Of a stretch of 64,000 nucleotides of DNA, positions 1 through 11,391 are shown piece after piece (the stretch's first letter is position 1; every line of letters starts with the position of its first letter). Source of the DNA: Mallotus nudiflorus (Eukaryota; Streptophyta; Magnoliopsida; Malpighiales; Euphorbiaceae). The stretch lies in contig CANTUR010000043.1 of the NCBI GenBank assembly GCA_947683625.1, forward strand, positions 1,240,001 to 1,304,000, read 5' to 3'. The notes below the pieces were generated by a model. It saw only the letters and a program-made list of their open reading frames with translations. It searched no databases and was not told where the DNA came from. The position numbers were made by a program, and so were the translations under genes.

Positions 1-1195
1 AATGTGACTCGTGCGCTCCACAAATGCCTTCGTGGATTTCCCTGAGTATGTAGTTTCCTTCCTCTGGGGATACACATTTAGACAATGGGTTTGACAGGGA
101 TTTTCTATAGAGTTCTCTATACAGTATAGAGTAGTGGGCTGCCTTCATCTTTAGCTTTCTGGCTTTTAATTTGTCTTATGGGAGTGTCCCGTTTGTGAGA
201 TATTAGACGATTAACTTTATCCACTACAGGCTTTCCTGTATCTCTAAGATATTTGGATCTTCAGTACTAGGTTTTATTAATGCTTTAGTGAGCTCCATGT
301 CTCTGAATGCCTAACTGTCTTCGGTTGCTGACTTGGCCAAGAGATCAGCTTCCGAGTTTTCATTTTGAGGTATCTGCATTATTTCCCACTATCCCCCATT
401 TTGCATAATCTTCTTCAAGAGTTGCATGACTTTCCCAACATATCTGGCGATGCTCGAATCCTTAATTTGGAATGTCCCTTGGACTTGGTTTACTACCAAT
501 TGAGAGTCCAAGTCTATCTTGAGGTGCTCGGCTTTGACTTCGGCAACTAACTTTAATCCTATGATGAGCACCTCAAACTCCATAGTGTTGTTAGAGGCAT
601 TATACTTTATCCGAACTACATATCTAATAAGAAATTTATGCAATCCTTTAAGGATGATCCCGGTGCTAAATCCTTGAGTAAAGGACGCCCCATCCATATA
701 GAGCTTTCACTCTGACGTACTAGTGTTGGTGAGATCATCTGGTGTCATATCTTAAACAAAATCTACCAATGGTTGAGCTTTCTCCTATTGACAGGACTCA
801 TAGTCGATGTCGAATTCTCTGAGTAATGTCGACTATTGAACCAATCTGCCCGAAGTCTTAGGTCTTTGCAATATTTTTCAAAAGGGGAAGTTAGTTCTTA
901 CAATGATGGGATGAGCCTGGAAGTAGTGCCTGAGCTTCCAGGATGCATGAATGACGGCCATGGCCAGTTTATCCAACATTGGGTATTGAATCTCTAATCC
1001 TCGGAGTATTTTGCTGACATAATACACCGGGCTTTGCTGGCCCTCCTCCTCCCTTATTAGTACCAAGGCTATGCATTCCAGGCCCGCTGAAAGGTATAAG
1101 TACAACATTTCTTCCGGGATTGGCCTGCTAAGCAAAGGTGGGGAGGATATGAATTTTTTAATATCTTCAAAACCTGTCTAGCAATCTTCCTTCCA
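1..1195 (-). pseudogene. Ty3/gypsy (Tat-type) pol fragment: RT-linked RNase H, second RNase H, integrase start
   Basis: On the minus strand, translation from about 1195 leftward gives the end of reverse transcriptase and its RNase H (key stretch PVYYVSKIL.G.E..Y, then LRHYFQAHPI). A second, archaeal-type RNase H follows at about 697-389 (DGAS, then NNTMEFE and DSQLVVNQV). The integrase zinc-binding start comes last (about 90-1, EIHEGICGAH). A second RNase H between RT-RNase H and integrase is the known hallmark of the Tat lineage (Ogre/Retand) of plant Ty3/gypsy elements. The reading frame holds several stops, for example between the two RNase H domains, so it is dead. It runs off the left edge of the window and abuts a fragment of an unrelated long LTR at about 1195, with no LTR or duplication of its own in view. 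Confidence 0.82.
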
Positions 1196-2921
1196 AACAA
1201 ATTTAAACATAAATGACATTGACAACAAAGAAATATACCACATATATACCAGAAAGATACCGGAATGCATATTGAGAAATTATCAAGTATATATCATTGC
1301 ATACATGTCGAAATATACTAAAAGTATACCGAAAATATACTAAACCATATAATGAAATAATTCATATCAAAACATAATTATTTATAATCATGCACTATAT
1401 GCAATGTATATATAAAATAATAACTCACAAATTTATGCTCCTCGAGACTGCTCGACGAGGCTGGTTCGATAGGTCTCGGTCTCAGTGCAACTAGAAAATA
1501 AATAATAATAATCAGAATAAATTTTCAACTTATACTTCTAAGAATTCTAAAGGAGACTCGATCTAAGAATTTGAAACTCAGACAAATACAGAAATTTAGG
1601 ATCAACCCGATGTCACATTTTACGAGAATTCTATCAAAAATTCGGCAAAACCTCCTCTATAAAATGGGTGTCTCTCTACTGACAATACAACCGATCCTAC
1701 AAAGAAAACACACTTCTAAAACCACAAAACTCAACACCTCAGGTTGGGACCCCTAATTGCACAAATTCCCAACCGAGGTTCAGAATTCATCAAAAATCAA
1801 TATATAATAATAAATATATTAAAAATCATTAAATTCTATAAATATCCATAAAATGTCAAAATATAATATATTTAAACATTAAATCACTAATTATAATTAT
1901 TTTCACAATACATAAATAAAAATCTCAAATAATAATATAATATTAATAAAAATCAAAATTTTCAATAATTCCACATATAATAGTAAAATTTACTTTTATA
2001 TACTCAAATAGCTTAAATATATAATAAAAGTAATTAAAAATCCATTTAATCACCAAAATAGTAAATAATATATTATTTGAATATAATTTTCAAAAATTAG
2101 TATTAATTAGTGAAAAATAGTAAATAATTTATAAAAATCATTTTAATACCCTATATAATTCTAAAATCATTTAAAACATATTATTTAATTATAATTTCCA
2201 CAAAATTACACAATTAACCTATATATCTATAATTTACATAATATAAAAATATTCTCAAAAATTATATAAATTCACTAAAAATTATTTTAATAATTCTAAA
2301 ATTATTAACTCAAATTAATAACACTAATTTAACTAAATTTACATTAAAACTAATTAATTAACATAATTATCAAAAATTCAATATTTAATATTAAAATAAT
2401 AAAAAATTACCCATAATTCAAAATAATTCAAAAAAATAAACAAAAATTATTTTTAGGAAGATTAAGTTGCCATAAACAACATTTGTAAAGTAAGAATCCA
2501 TGAATCAACCCTAAAACACATAAACTAAAAACTAGCTAGAATTCAAAATCAAGGGTGATTGAGCTCAAACGGAGCTCAGAATTGAACTCACCAAAGCTTG
2601 GAGGTTCGAACAAGATTGGAGCGATGAGATGGGACGGTTGGAATCTTCACCAGCTTCAATGGAGGTCTAGTTGCTATAGCTGTTGTTTCTACGATTTTCG
2701 TCGGCCTTCTGACGTTTTGCAGGTGGCAGACAACAGATAGGAAGGAAGAGAAGTTGACGATGGTGAGTGATGGGTGTTGTTGGTGGTCCAGCAGAGCTGG
2801 TTGCACAATGATAGTGCAAGAAGAAGAAAAAAAAAGTATGGAGAGAGAAAATGACTTTGACTCGATTTTTTACCCGAAAAGACTAAATTGTCCCGCTATC
2901 CAAATTAACAACAATAATAAA

Positions 2922-2955
<34 letters not shown>

Positions 2956-3172
2956 TTTAAAATAATAGAAATGATAATAAATTTAATGCATTTAAATAAT
3001 AAAACCCCTAAAATAAATTATTTTACCTAAACAAAATTTTTAGAATAAAATAAATAAATAATATTCACAAATAATAATAATAATATATTAGTAAAATTTA
3101 AAATTCTTATTAACACTGTATATCTCAAAATAGTTTAATATTATTTAAAATACAGGGTCATTACAATCTTCC
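1196..3172 (-). repeat. Partial long LTR (Tekay-like family), 3' LTR of the minus-strand gypsy element
   Basis: On the minus strand the LTR begins TGTAATGACCC at 3172, directly after a purine tract, and runs left for about 1.98 kb. It is closely alignable with 15300-15900 plus 19339-20785. It lacks the terminal third, which in other copies ends GGGTCGTGACA; at 1195 it meets the Tat fragment. It contains an (AAT)n tract at about 2909-2956 and a decayed copy of the family's structured block (1616-1688). It is AT-rich and has no protein-coding content of its own. Confidence 0.82.
2909..2956. repeat. (AAT)n microsatellite
   Basis: Near-perfect AAT repeats inside the partial LTR. The homologous LTR at about 20546 has a shorter tract. 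Confidence 0.9.
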
Positions 3173-3187
3173 CTCCTTATAAAAATT
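3173..3187 (-). other. Polypurine tract of the minus-strand gypsy element
   Basis: Read on the minus strand, AAGGAGGGAAGAT directly precedes the LTR start TGTAATGACCC. The plus-strand relative has AAGGGGGGAAGAT in the same place (59903-59915). This is the expected site for plus-strand DNA priming. Confidence 0.8.
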
Positions 3188-4929
3188 CATATTTGAATTC
3201 AAAGAAAAGAATAAAAACATGAATTATCGAGGAAAGAGACAACGGTAAGAAGCTCACATCTCCGCTTCTGTTTCCCAAGTGTGCTCCTCCATGTTATTGC
3301 TTTGCCACAACACATTGACCATCGAAATCTGCTTCGAATGCAACTAATGAACTTAATAGTCTACTATCGTGACTGGTTCCTCCTTGAACGTCAGGCCTTC
3401 ATTCACTTCCACACTATCAGGCTGGAATACATACGAAGGGTCCGAAATATACTTCCTCAGCATCGAGATATAGAACACTAGATGCACTTGAGACAAATTC
3501 AGAGGCAAAGCCAACCGATATGTAACCATGCCCACTCTCTCCAAAATCTTGAACAATCTAACATATATCGGTGCTAGCTTCCCCTTCTTACCAAATCTCA
3601 TTACACCCTTCATAGGAGACACCTTCAGAAACATATAGTCTCTAACTTGGAATTCCACATCTCTACATCTCGGATCCGCATAGCCCTTCTATCTGCTAAC
3701 TACAGTCTCAAATCTCCTTTTAATCACAGTAACCTTCTCAATGGCATCCTAAACCATCTTAGGTCTAGTCAATGCTCTCTCTCCAATCTCATCCTAACTT
3801 AGAGTGGATCTACACTTTATTCCATACAAAGCCTCATAAGGTGTCATCCCAATACTGCTATAATAGCTGTTATTATATGTAAACTCCATAAGCAATAAGT
3901 GATCATCCCAGGTACCTCCCAAATCCAATACACACATCCTCAACATATCTTTAAGTGTTTGGATCGTCCTCTCAAACTAACCATCTGTCTGAGGATGAAA
4001 AGCAGTACTGAAATCAAGTCTAGTGACCATTGCTTATTGCAACTTCTACTAAAAATAAGAGGTAAACTTTGAACCTCTATCAAATACAATAGACACAGAT
4101 ACTCTATGAAGGCACACAATATGCTTAACATACAACCTCACTAATTTAGCTACAAAATAGTTAGTTTTCACAAGCAAGAAATTAGCAGACTTGGTTAACC
4201 TATCCACAATCACCCAGATGGAATCGTATCCATCCAACCACAAAATCCATAGCAATTCTTTCCCATTTCCACTTAGGAATAAGAAGTGGCTGAAGCTTCC
4301 TAGAAGGCTTATGATGTTCAGCTTTCACATACTGACACGTCAATCACTTAGCAATAAAATCAGCTACATCCTTCTTCAGTCCACCCTACTAGTACAAGTC
4401 TCTGATACTGTGGTATATCTTAGTGACACCCGAATGTACATTGTAGGCTATAGAATGTGCTTCCTCAAGGATTTTATCTCAAATTATTTACATCAAGAAT
4501 GCACAACCTACCACTGATCCATAAAATACCATCCTCATCAAGTGTGAAATTAGTAAACTTCCCTGTATAAATATTCTCTACAAGCTCTGCTAGAATAGGA
4601 TCTCAACCCTGACCTGCGTTAATCCTATCTCTCAGCATTGATCGAACTCTAAACTAAGCTAATAATCCACCAGATCCACTTAGACCTTGATCCACTAACA
4701 AGTGCAACTCTTAAATCAATGGTCCCTTTTCCATATTAATATGAGCAAGACTACCTGAGGACTTCCTACTCAAGGCATCTGCTACCACATTAGCCTTGAT
4801 TAGATGATAAAGAATCTCGCAATCATAATCCTTCAGGAGTAACCATCTCCTCTGCCTCAAATTCAAATCTCTCTACTAAAAAATGCACTTAAGGCTCTTG
4901 TGATCTGTGAAAATCTCATAAGTCACCTT
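3188..4929 (-). pseudogene. Decayed Ty3/gypsy chromovirus pol, 3' half: RNase H end, integrase, chromodomain
   Basis: Minus-strand translation in several frames gives, in element order, the end of RNase H (EIFTDHKSLK at about 4900), integrase and a C-terminal chromodomain-like segment (about 3355-3240, HTWETEAEM). The integrase shows DRLTKSANFL near 4200 and the segment EFQVRDYMFLKVSPMKGVM at about 3650-3600. It matches the plus-strand relative at 58100-59850 almost throughout, but many stops and shifts make it non-functional. A Ty1/copia insertion interrupts RNase H at 4929/12738, so the gene continues at 12743. Chromodomain-bearing integrase together with very long LTRs points to the Tekay/Del clade of chromoviruses. 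The clade call is inference from domain order and LTR size. Confidence 0.85.
4925..4929. repeat. Target-site duplication ACCTT, left copy
   Basis: ACCTT occurs immediately before the copia LTR at 4930 and again at 12738-12742 immediately after the second LTR. This proves a single insertion event into the gypsy RNase H region. Confidence 0.93.
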
Positions 4930-6322
4930 TGAAAGAGTCCTAGAGGGGGGGTGAATAGGATTATCGAACAAAAATGGGAAATTAAAGGAATTCTTTACAA
5001 GAATTAAGTAAGAGTTGAGAAGGAAGAATGAAGAACATAAATATTTAAGGAGTTCGGATTCAACAATAATCCTACATCTCCACCTAACTTATCCCCAAGT
5101 TAGGATTTTTTAATCACCCACAATCTTATTCATAAGATTGAGAATACACAATAGTTTTATAGCGCACTCTTATAACCTTACAATTTGAGTTTTCAAGGCT
5201 CACTCAAAAACCAAATTACAAGTGTTTTCAAGGCTCACACTAAAACCAAATTACAAGTGTTTTCAAGGCTCACACTAAAACCAAATTCCCAAGTGTTTTA
5301 ATGGCTAAACACTTAAACCAATTCCTTTAGAATAGAATCTCACTTCCCATTTTCTAAACCCAGAAAATAGAAGAATAAGAATGTCTATTCTAATCACTCA
5401 CCAACTATCACAAGAGTTATACATAAAGAATTGTTCAAAGGAAAGTTTAAGAGCCCAATTGAATGTTTAAGAAAATGATGAATGATAAACAAGTTTTCTT
5501 AACCTTTCAATTGAATTATAAGTTGTGTTTATATATAAAAACACTCAAAAATATAGTTTTTGAATGTATTAATCATGTCTTCAACATTTAGAATTAATTT
5601 TGAATCAATTCTTGGACTTTTGTCAGCTCAAAGGTTGCTCACAAGCGGCTCACAAGTGAACAGTGCTCGTGAGGAGTGAAAATATATCCGTTGCATTCAA
5701 AAATTCCTGTTGGAATACTGTCAAAGGTCTGCTCACAAGCAGGTCATGAGCAAATAGCTCGTGAGGGGTGCTGCCATTTTTTGGCAAAAATGTGCTCCAA
5801 AGGCTCCATTAAAGGACAGCTCATGACCACTTTGAAAGATACTCATGAACGGGACTGAAGAAGATCGATTCAACTAAAAAGTTCTTCATAAAAGTTATAG
5901 ATAATTGTCTTATATTTCCATAAAACTTTGAATCACCTTAATTGGACATCTTTTTCTCAAGATATTACTGAAATACCAAGAGTTGTGCAAACTGAAATGC
6001 AACCTACATATGTTGACTTCGACTGAAAATTTGCATACCCAAATGAACATGGATTTTGATAAGCAAGCTCAATCTGGAAAGATTAAGATGTCTAATTCAA
6101 AATTGAAGAAGCTCATTTTCTCATTTAAGAGCTTTAAATACGTAAAAAGTCTTTTTTAATCTCAGAGGTTCAATCAGCCCGAAAAGTCACTATTCATCCA
6201 AAAGTGTATATGCTTGGTATATGTTTGGCACATAATTCCCTACACACTTAATTGAAATTATTAGTATAAAAATTGTTTGTCAAAGTCAAAAATTAGGAGT
6301 TTGATCATGCAAGTGGTCAACA
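4930..6322 (-). repeat. Copia 3' LTR (1393 bp)
   Basis: Read on the minus strand it begins TGTTGACCACTTG and ends GGACTCTTTCA. It matches 11392-12737 along its length. It is 47 bp longer, mostly because a unit of about 35 bp (containing CAAGTGTTTTCAAGGCTCAC) at 5211-5290 is present one extra time. It carries several CTCGTGAG-type palindromic words. Confidence 0.92.
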
Positions 6323-6345
6323 ATCTCTCCCTTTTTGGCTTTGAC
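6323..6345 (-). other. Copia polypurine tract
   Basis: On the minus strand CCAAAAAGGGAGAGAT lies immediately upstream of the 3' LTR start, preceded by GTCAAAG. This is the standard plus-strand priming site. Similar motifs recur upstream (see the non-coding region). Confidence 0.8.
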
Positions 6346-8390
6346 AACCAATTTGAAAAGATGATAAATAATATGTGTGTGAGTGTAAAAAATAAATAAC
6401 ATGTATAAGCATACTAAATAAAATAGCTCCCCCTTTCAAATTAAATGGATGCAAAAAGAGAAAATATTTTGCTCCCCCTAAACATGTGCATAAATTTAAT
6501 ATTTATCATGTATCAAAGCATATAAATAAATGAATTATCATAGCATGTATAAGGATTTAACAAATATATTCCTTTAACAAAAAATATATTTCTTTATTTC
6601 TCCTCCTTATTGGACATGATAAGAAATATAAATAAATTTTATTATCCTTCTTGTCAAAAATAAAGACAACATAAAAGTTATCAAAAACATGGTCTAACAT
6701 AACAAATAATGATAACATGATTATTAAAAAATATTAGACAACATGAAGGAAATAATTTCAAACATAACGCATCACAAAATAGTATGTATGCTATATTCAA
6801 ACATCACATGATCATGTAGAGTTTAGCTAGTCAATCAATCATACATAATCATGTGGTACTTAGCATATCTTAAACAATTATTTATCCCCTAAACACATAG
6901 CTTCTTCTTCCCCTTTGTCAAAGACAAAAAAGAAAAGAGAGAGCTATAAGGGGACATAGACCTTAGGGAGCCAAAAATACTAAAGGGAATAAAAGATCAA
7001 GAACCAAAACAATGCAAGCAAGGATATTTAAAATCTTTATAAAATTCATGTCATTTTAAAAGATAAAAAACATTCCCAAGAAGAATTTATACATGAATAT
7101 GAATTTTGCATGAATAAGCACAATTAATAGTCATGCATAAAAAAAAATTCATGTCATATATAAACAAAGTAAGCAAAACAAGGATGTTTATCACAAGGAC
7201 AAAACTAGTCATACTTACATTGTTATTATGCATGAGAAAAAGAATTATGTGAAATAAATTCAAATAATTTTCTCCCCCTATTTCAATGGATCTAAAAATT
7301 TGATATTAAGGACACACTATCACATAGTTATGTCACTTACATAAACACATCTTTGAAAAAAAAATTCCCTTAAAAGAAATGAACTAAGTACGCATGCAAA
7401 CTCAATTATTTTTCCTCCTTTGTCAAAATGCAAAGATAGACCAAATCTTAAAAATATCCATGCATTATCAAAGATAAAAATAATTTCTAAGAAAACATAA
7501 AAATTAAACAAACTCAAAAATTTTCTCCCCCCTTGTCAAAATGCAAATAAAATTGCATTAAAATAAGAAAGAGTTTGAATGAATTTTGAAGAAGTTTAAT
7601 TGAAAATGTAACTGAATAAAAGTGAAGGGGGATTGAGGGGTATTTATACACAAAAAAAATAATATAAAGAATTCAAAAAAGTAAAAAAAATTGCAAGTTA
7701 CCGTTTGAAGAAAAAAATAAAAAAAAAATTAGTAAAGAAAAAAAAATGAAGAATGGGCAACCAGAACCCTACTCACGAGCAGTCCGCTCGTGAGCGGTAC
7801 TGGGTGTGTCCAGACTGCTCCTCACGAGCGGTCTGCTCGTGACCTAGCTCGTGAGCGGTTCTAGATGCCCAAACCGCAACGGTCACGAGCTTAACGACTC
7901 ATGATGAAAATTACAAAATGACCCTTGTACTTTCAAATTTGTTGCAATTAAGTCCAAAAAAGCTGACAAATAGGTCATTGACCATAAAATTAATTATACA
8001 ATTAAAATAAATGATAGTTAAAAAAAATATTTTTGACATAAATAAATAAATCAAGGAGAAAATTTTGAAAATATGTAAAAAATTATTATTATTATTATTT
8101 TAAAAAAATAACACTAAAAATAAGCCAAAAAAAATATACAAAGAATGAATTGAAAAAAATCTTACAGCTCAAGGTTTATATCCAGAAAATAAACCAAACA
8201 TAAACTATCATGAAAATACAAAAAGAAATTTGTTAAGGAGGAGGAATATTTATGCAAAAATTATAATAATTAATTAATTGAGTTTAGCTCAATAATTAAT
8301 TATTAATTTGCAAAAAAAATGAACAAATTCATCAATTTAACAAGTAATCAAAACAAGCATGAGCCATCAATCATACCAAGTTCATACTAA
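6346..8390 (-). other. Copia 3' non-coding region with repeated PPT-like motifs and palindromes
   Basis: No convincing coding sequence is visible between the end of pol and the 3' LTR. Read on the minus strand, purine tracts of the form GACAAAGGGGGAGAA recur near 6425-6440, 6469-6481, 6901-6925, 7268-7288, 7408-7430 and 7518-7542. Near 7772-7890 six CTCACGAG/CTCGTGAG-type words cluster within 120 bp. Multiplied polypurine tracts upstream of the 3' LTR are a reported Sirevirus trait. An envelope-like ORF, found in some Sireviruses, is not visible. Confidence 0.75.
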
Positions 8391-9370
8391 ATAAAATTCA
8401 ATCTTTCCTCACAAAGAGGCTTGGTAAAGATGTCTGTTAATTGATGATTAGTATCAACAAAATCAAGAAAAATAACACCATTTTGCACATGATCACGCAA
8501 GAAATGATGTCGAATATCAATATGCTTAGTTCTAGAATGCTAAATGGGATTCTTACTAAGATTTATAGCACTTGTATTATCACACTTAATTGGAATGTGA
8601 TTAATATCAATGCCATAGTCCAAAAGTTATTGTTTTTGCCATAGAACTTAGGTGCAACAACAACTAGCCGCCACATATTCTGCTTCAGCGGTGGACAAGG
8701 CAACAAAAACTTGTTTCTTACTAAACCAAGAAACTAAGCAATTTCCTAAAATTTGACAAGTTCCGAAAGTGCTTTTTCTATCTAGTAGGCTACCGGCAAA
8801 ATCAGCATCAGAATAACTAATCAAGTTAAAGGAAGAACTCCTAGGATACCAAAGTCCTAAATGCAATGTACCACAAAGATATTTAAAAATCCTTTTGATA
8901 GCATTCAAATTAGACTCTCTAGGACTTGATTGAAATCTAGCACACAAGCAAGTAGCAAACATAATATCGAGTCTACTAGCAATTAAATAAAGAAGGGATT
9001 CGATCATACCTCTAAATTGCTTTTCATCAATCGGTTTGCCATTCTCATCCTTGTTGAGTTTGGTTATGGTGCTCATTAGAGTTTTGCTTGATTTAGCTCT
9101 ATCCATTCCAAACTTCTTGAGAATGTCCCTTGCATATTTGGTTTGATTGATGAAAATCCCATCTTTACATTACTTGATTTATAGTCCAAGAAAGAACTTA
9201 AGTTCTCTATCCTTAGCATCAAGTTTCTTGAATTACTCTTTGTCTCCCGTCATTTGCCTTGAACATCCACTATCGAGATACCACTTGCTTTTTGTTCTTC
9301 CGAATTTCAAGCATACCTATATAAAATATTTTAAATGTTCTTTTGAACCCAAACCTTTCTTGGTATAGGT
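8391..9370 (-). pseudogene. Copia pol remnant: protease fused by deletion to the RT tail and RNase H
   Basis: Reading leftward on the minus strand: at about 9300-9230 a protease active-site region, KWYLDSGCSRQMTGD. Then, with only about 90 bp between, the end of reverse transcriptase (QTKYARDILKKFGM at about 9145-9105). RNase H follows (9100-8648: YLIASRLDIMFATCLCARFQ, SDADFAG, STAEAEYVAA), ending with TKHIDIRHHF and ADIFTKPL-like sequence to about 8391. Integrase and the catalytic part of RT, about 2.5-3 kb in a normal element, are missing. Stops occur in the 3' part. The element could move only with enzymes from another copy. Confidence 0.85.
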
Positions 9371-9558
9371 TGGTTAGTTTTAAGATAATCCAAAGGAAGC
9401 AAATTCATGTGCAGTTTTCTATAGAAGCACATATTATTGGTATGTCCTTTGATCATGCAATATGAACATACAACATTTTTAAATTTATTTCTCCTAGAAT
9501 GAAATGCTTTCCTAGTGTGTGCAACATGCCTTTGATGTTGTGTGTATCTCTTACTATT

Positions 9559-11335
9559 TTATGACATTAAGTGAGACATACATTGGCAATGGTGATGAGC
9601 ATTTCGATAAGTTTGTGTAATATGTTTATGTGCATTGTGTTGTGCAGCATGCCTATTATAACTATGTCTAGTGTACATATAAGCATGCTTAAGTTGAGGT
9701 GCTCTAGTTTGAGGCTTACCCCTTTGTGTTAATGAAGGGTTAATGTTATGAGATTTTGCCTTGCTATTCAACATATGAGATTTTTTAGCTTGAATCTCAT
9801 TTGAGGATGAAGGAGTAGAATCATGTGAAGCTTTAATAAAAGTAATATGTGATGAGGATGATGAGGACATTCCATTTTTATATCCAATTCCATAGGTATC
9901 TCCATGAAATTTTTGAGAGTCAAGAAGACTATCTAAAGTTTCTTTTCCTCTCTTAAATTTAGCAATGGAATTATTTAATTCTAAGATTTCCTTAGAAAGC
10001 TTATGATTTTCATCATTTGCTTTCTTAAGTTGGTCTTCCAAAGAATTAAAAGATTTAGCATCACTTACAAGTTTTTCATTTGATAAAACAAGTTTAGCAA
10101 AATCAATTTTTAAACATTCAAAATCCTTATTTAAGCTAGCTAACTCATGTTTATATTTTTTCTTCTTAGATAACAAACTTTTGCATTTAGCAAGAAATTT
10201 GCTCACAATAGAGCTTTCATTATCATCATCACAATATTCATCACAATCATCAAAGGAAGAATAAAAAGTGGATGGTACCTCATTTTCATTTTCAATGGCC
10301 ATGAAGCAAAGATTGGCAACTTCTTGTTGTTCCTCTTCCTTTTCGGATTCAAAGGAATCATCCCAAGTAGCTTTGAATGTCTTCTTCTTATCTTTTTCTC
10401 CTTTGCTTTTGAATTTGATTTTAGGACATTCACTTCTAATATATCCCAGTTTCTTGCATTTATAGCAAGTAATCTTTTTTATTTTCTTCCTTCCATCTCC
10501 TTCGAACTTATTGTTAAAGTCCTTTTTTCTTAAGAAATTTTTCTTTCTTAAGAACTTCTTGAAGTTTCTAATGAGCATGGCAATATCACCATCTTCATCA
10601 CTAGAATCTTTGATGTTTTCCTCTTCACTATCTTCTTAAATAGCTTTTAGAGCAATGCTCTTTTTCCTTTCTTCTTTCTCTTCTTTTTCTTCACCTCTTT
10701 GTTTGATGCTGAGCTCATGTGTCAAGAGCTTACCAATGAGCACATCGGTTGATAGAGTAGAGAGGTCTTGAGCTTCCTCAATTGAGGTAACACAAGATTC
10801 CCAATCCTTCTTAAGTAGGATTCTTAGAATCTTGTTGTTTACCTCTTCCTTGGAAAAATGTTTTCTAAGTTTCTTGAGGGTTGTAAGGAGAGTATTGAGA
10901 CATTTTGTCATCTCTGTGATTGATTCTTGAGGCTTCATTTTAAAGAGTTCATATTCATACATGTGAAGTTGAACCTTCTTGCTTCTTACTTGAATGTTGC
11001 CTTCATAGTGATTTTCTAAGGTCTCCCACATTTCTTTAGCCAAAATGCAATGTTGAATCTTGCCTCCTTCTTCTCTTGTCATGGAGGAGACTAGAGTAAT
11101 CATAGCCTTTTTATTTTTATGATTTTCTTCCTTTTGATCAACACTCCATTGGCTTCTTACAAGAGTAGTTATCACACCATCAATAATGGTTGTAGGTGGT
11201 TCCCAATCTCTTAGGATAATATCCCAAAGTTTAATGGAACCACAATTAAGATATAATTCCATTTTGAATTTTCAATGTGGATAGTCACTACCATCAAAGA
11301 ATGGTCTAAGAGAAGAGATGTTTTGTGATTCACTC
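9559..11335 (-). pseudogene. Copia gag with CCHC zinc knuckle, nearly intact
   Basis: Encodes the capsid-like protein of the copia element. From M at 11262 one frame runs to 9561 with a single stop (TAA at about 10636-10638). Homology extends upstream to about 11335 (RPFFDGSDYPH) through another stop that sits where Trp is usual (PH*KF). The gag core (LWDIILRDWEPPT, then QLHMYEYELFKMK) occupies the first 200 residues. The zinc knuckle CYKCKKLGYIRSEC follows at about 10470. Then come an acidic stretch (KEEEQQEVANLCFMA), a coiled-coil-like Lys/Glu/Leu region (about 10180-9940) and a His/Ser-rich tail. This gag type is common in Sire/Tork copia elements. Two point stops are the only lesions I see over about 590 codons. 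Confidence 0.85.
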
Positions 11336-11377
11336 CCAATGATCTTGTATTCTAGCAATGAAGTACCTAGAATTCAA

Positions 11378-11391
11378 ACTCTAATACCAAT
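11378..11391 (-). other. Copia primer-binding site (initiator Met tRNA)
   Basis: On the minus strand TTGGTATTAGAG follows the 5' LTR end directly. It matches the plant iMet-tRNA PBS TGGTATCAGAGC with a small change. Confidence 0.82.

Noticed and set aside
10268..10533. Plus-strand frames opposite copia gag
   Set aside because: Antisense shadows of the Lys/Glu/Ser-rich gag sequence.
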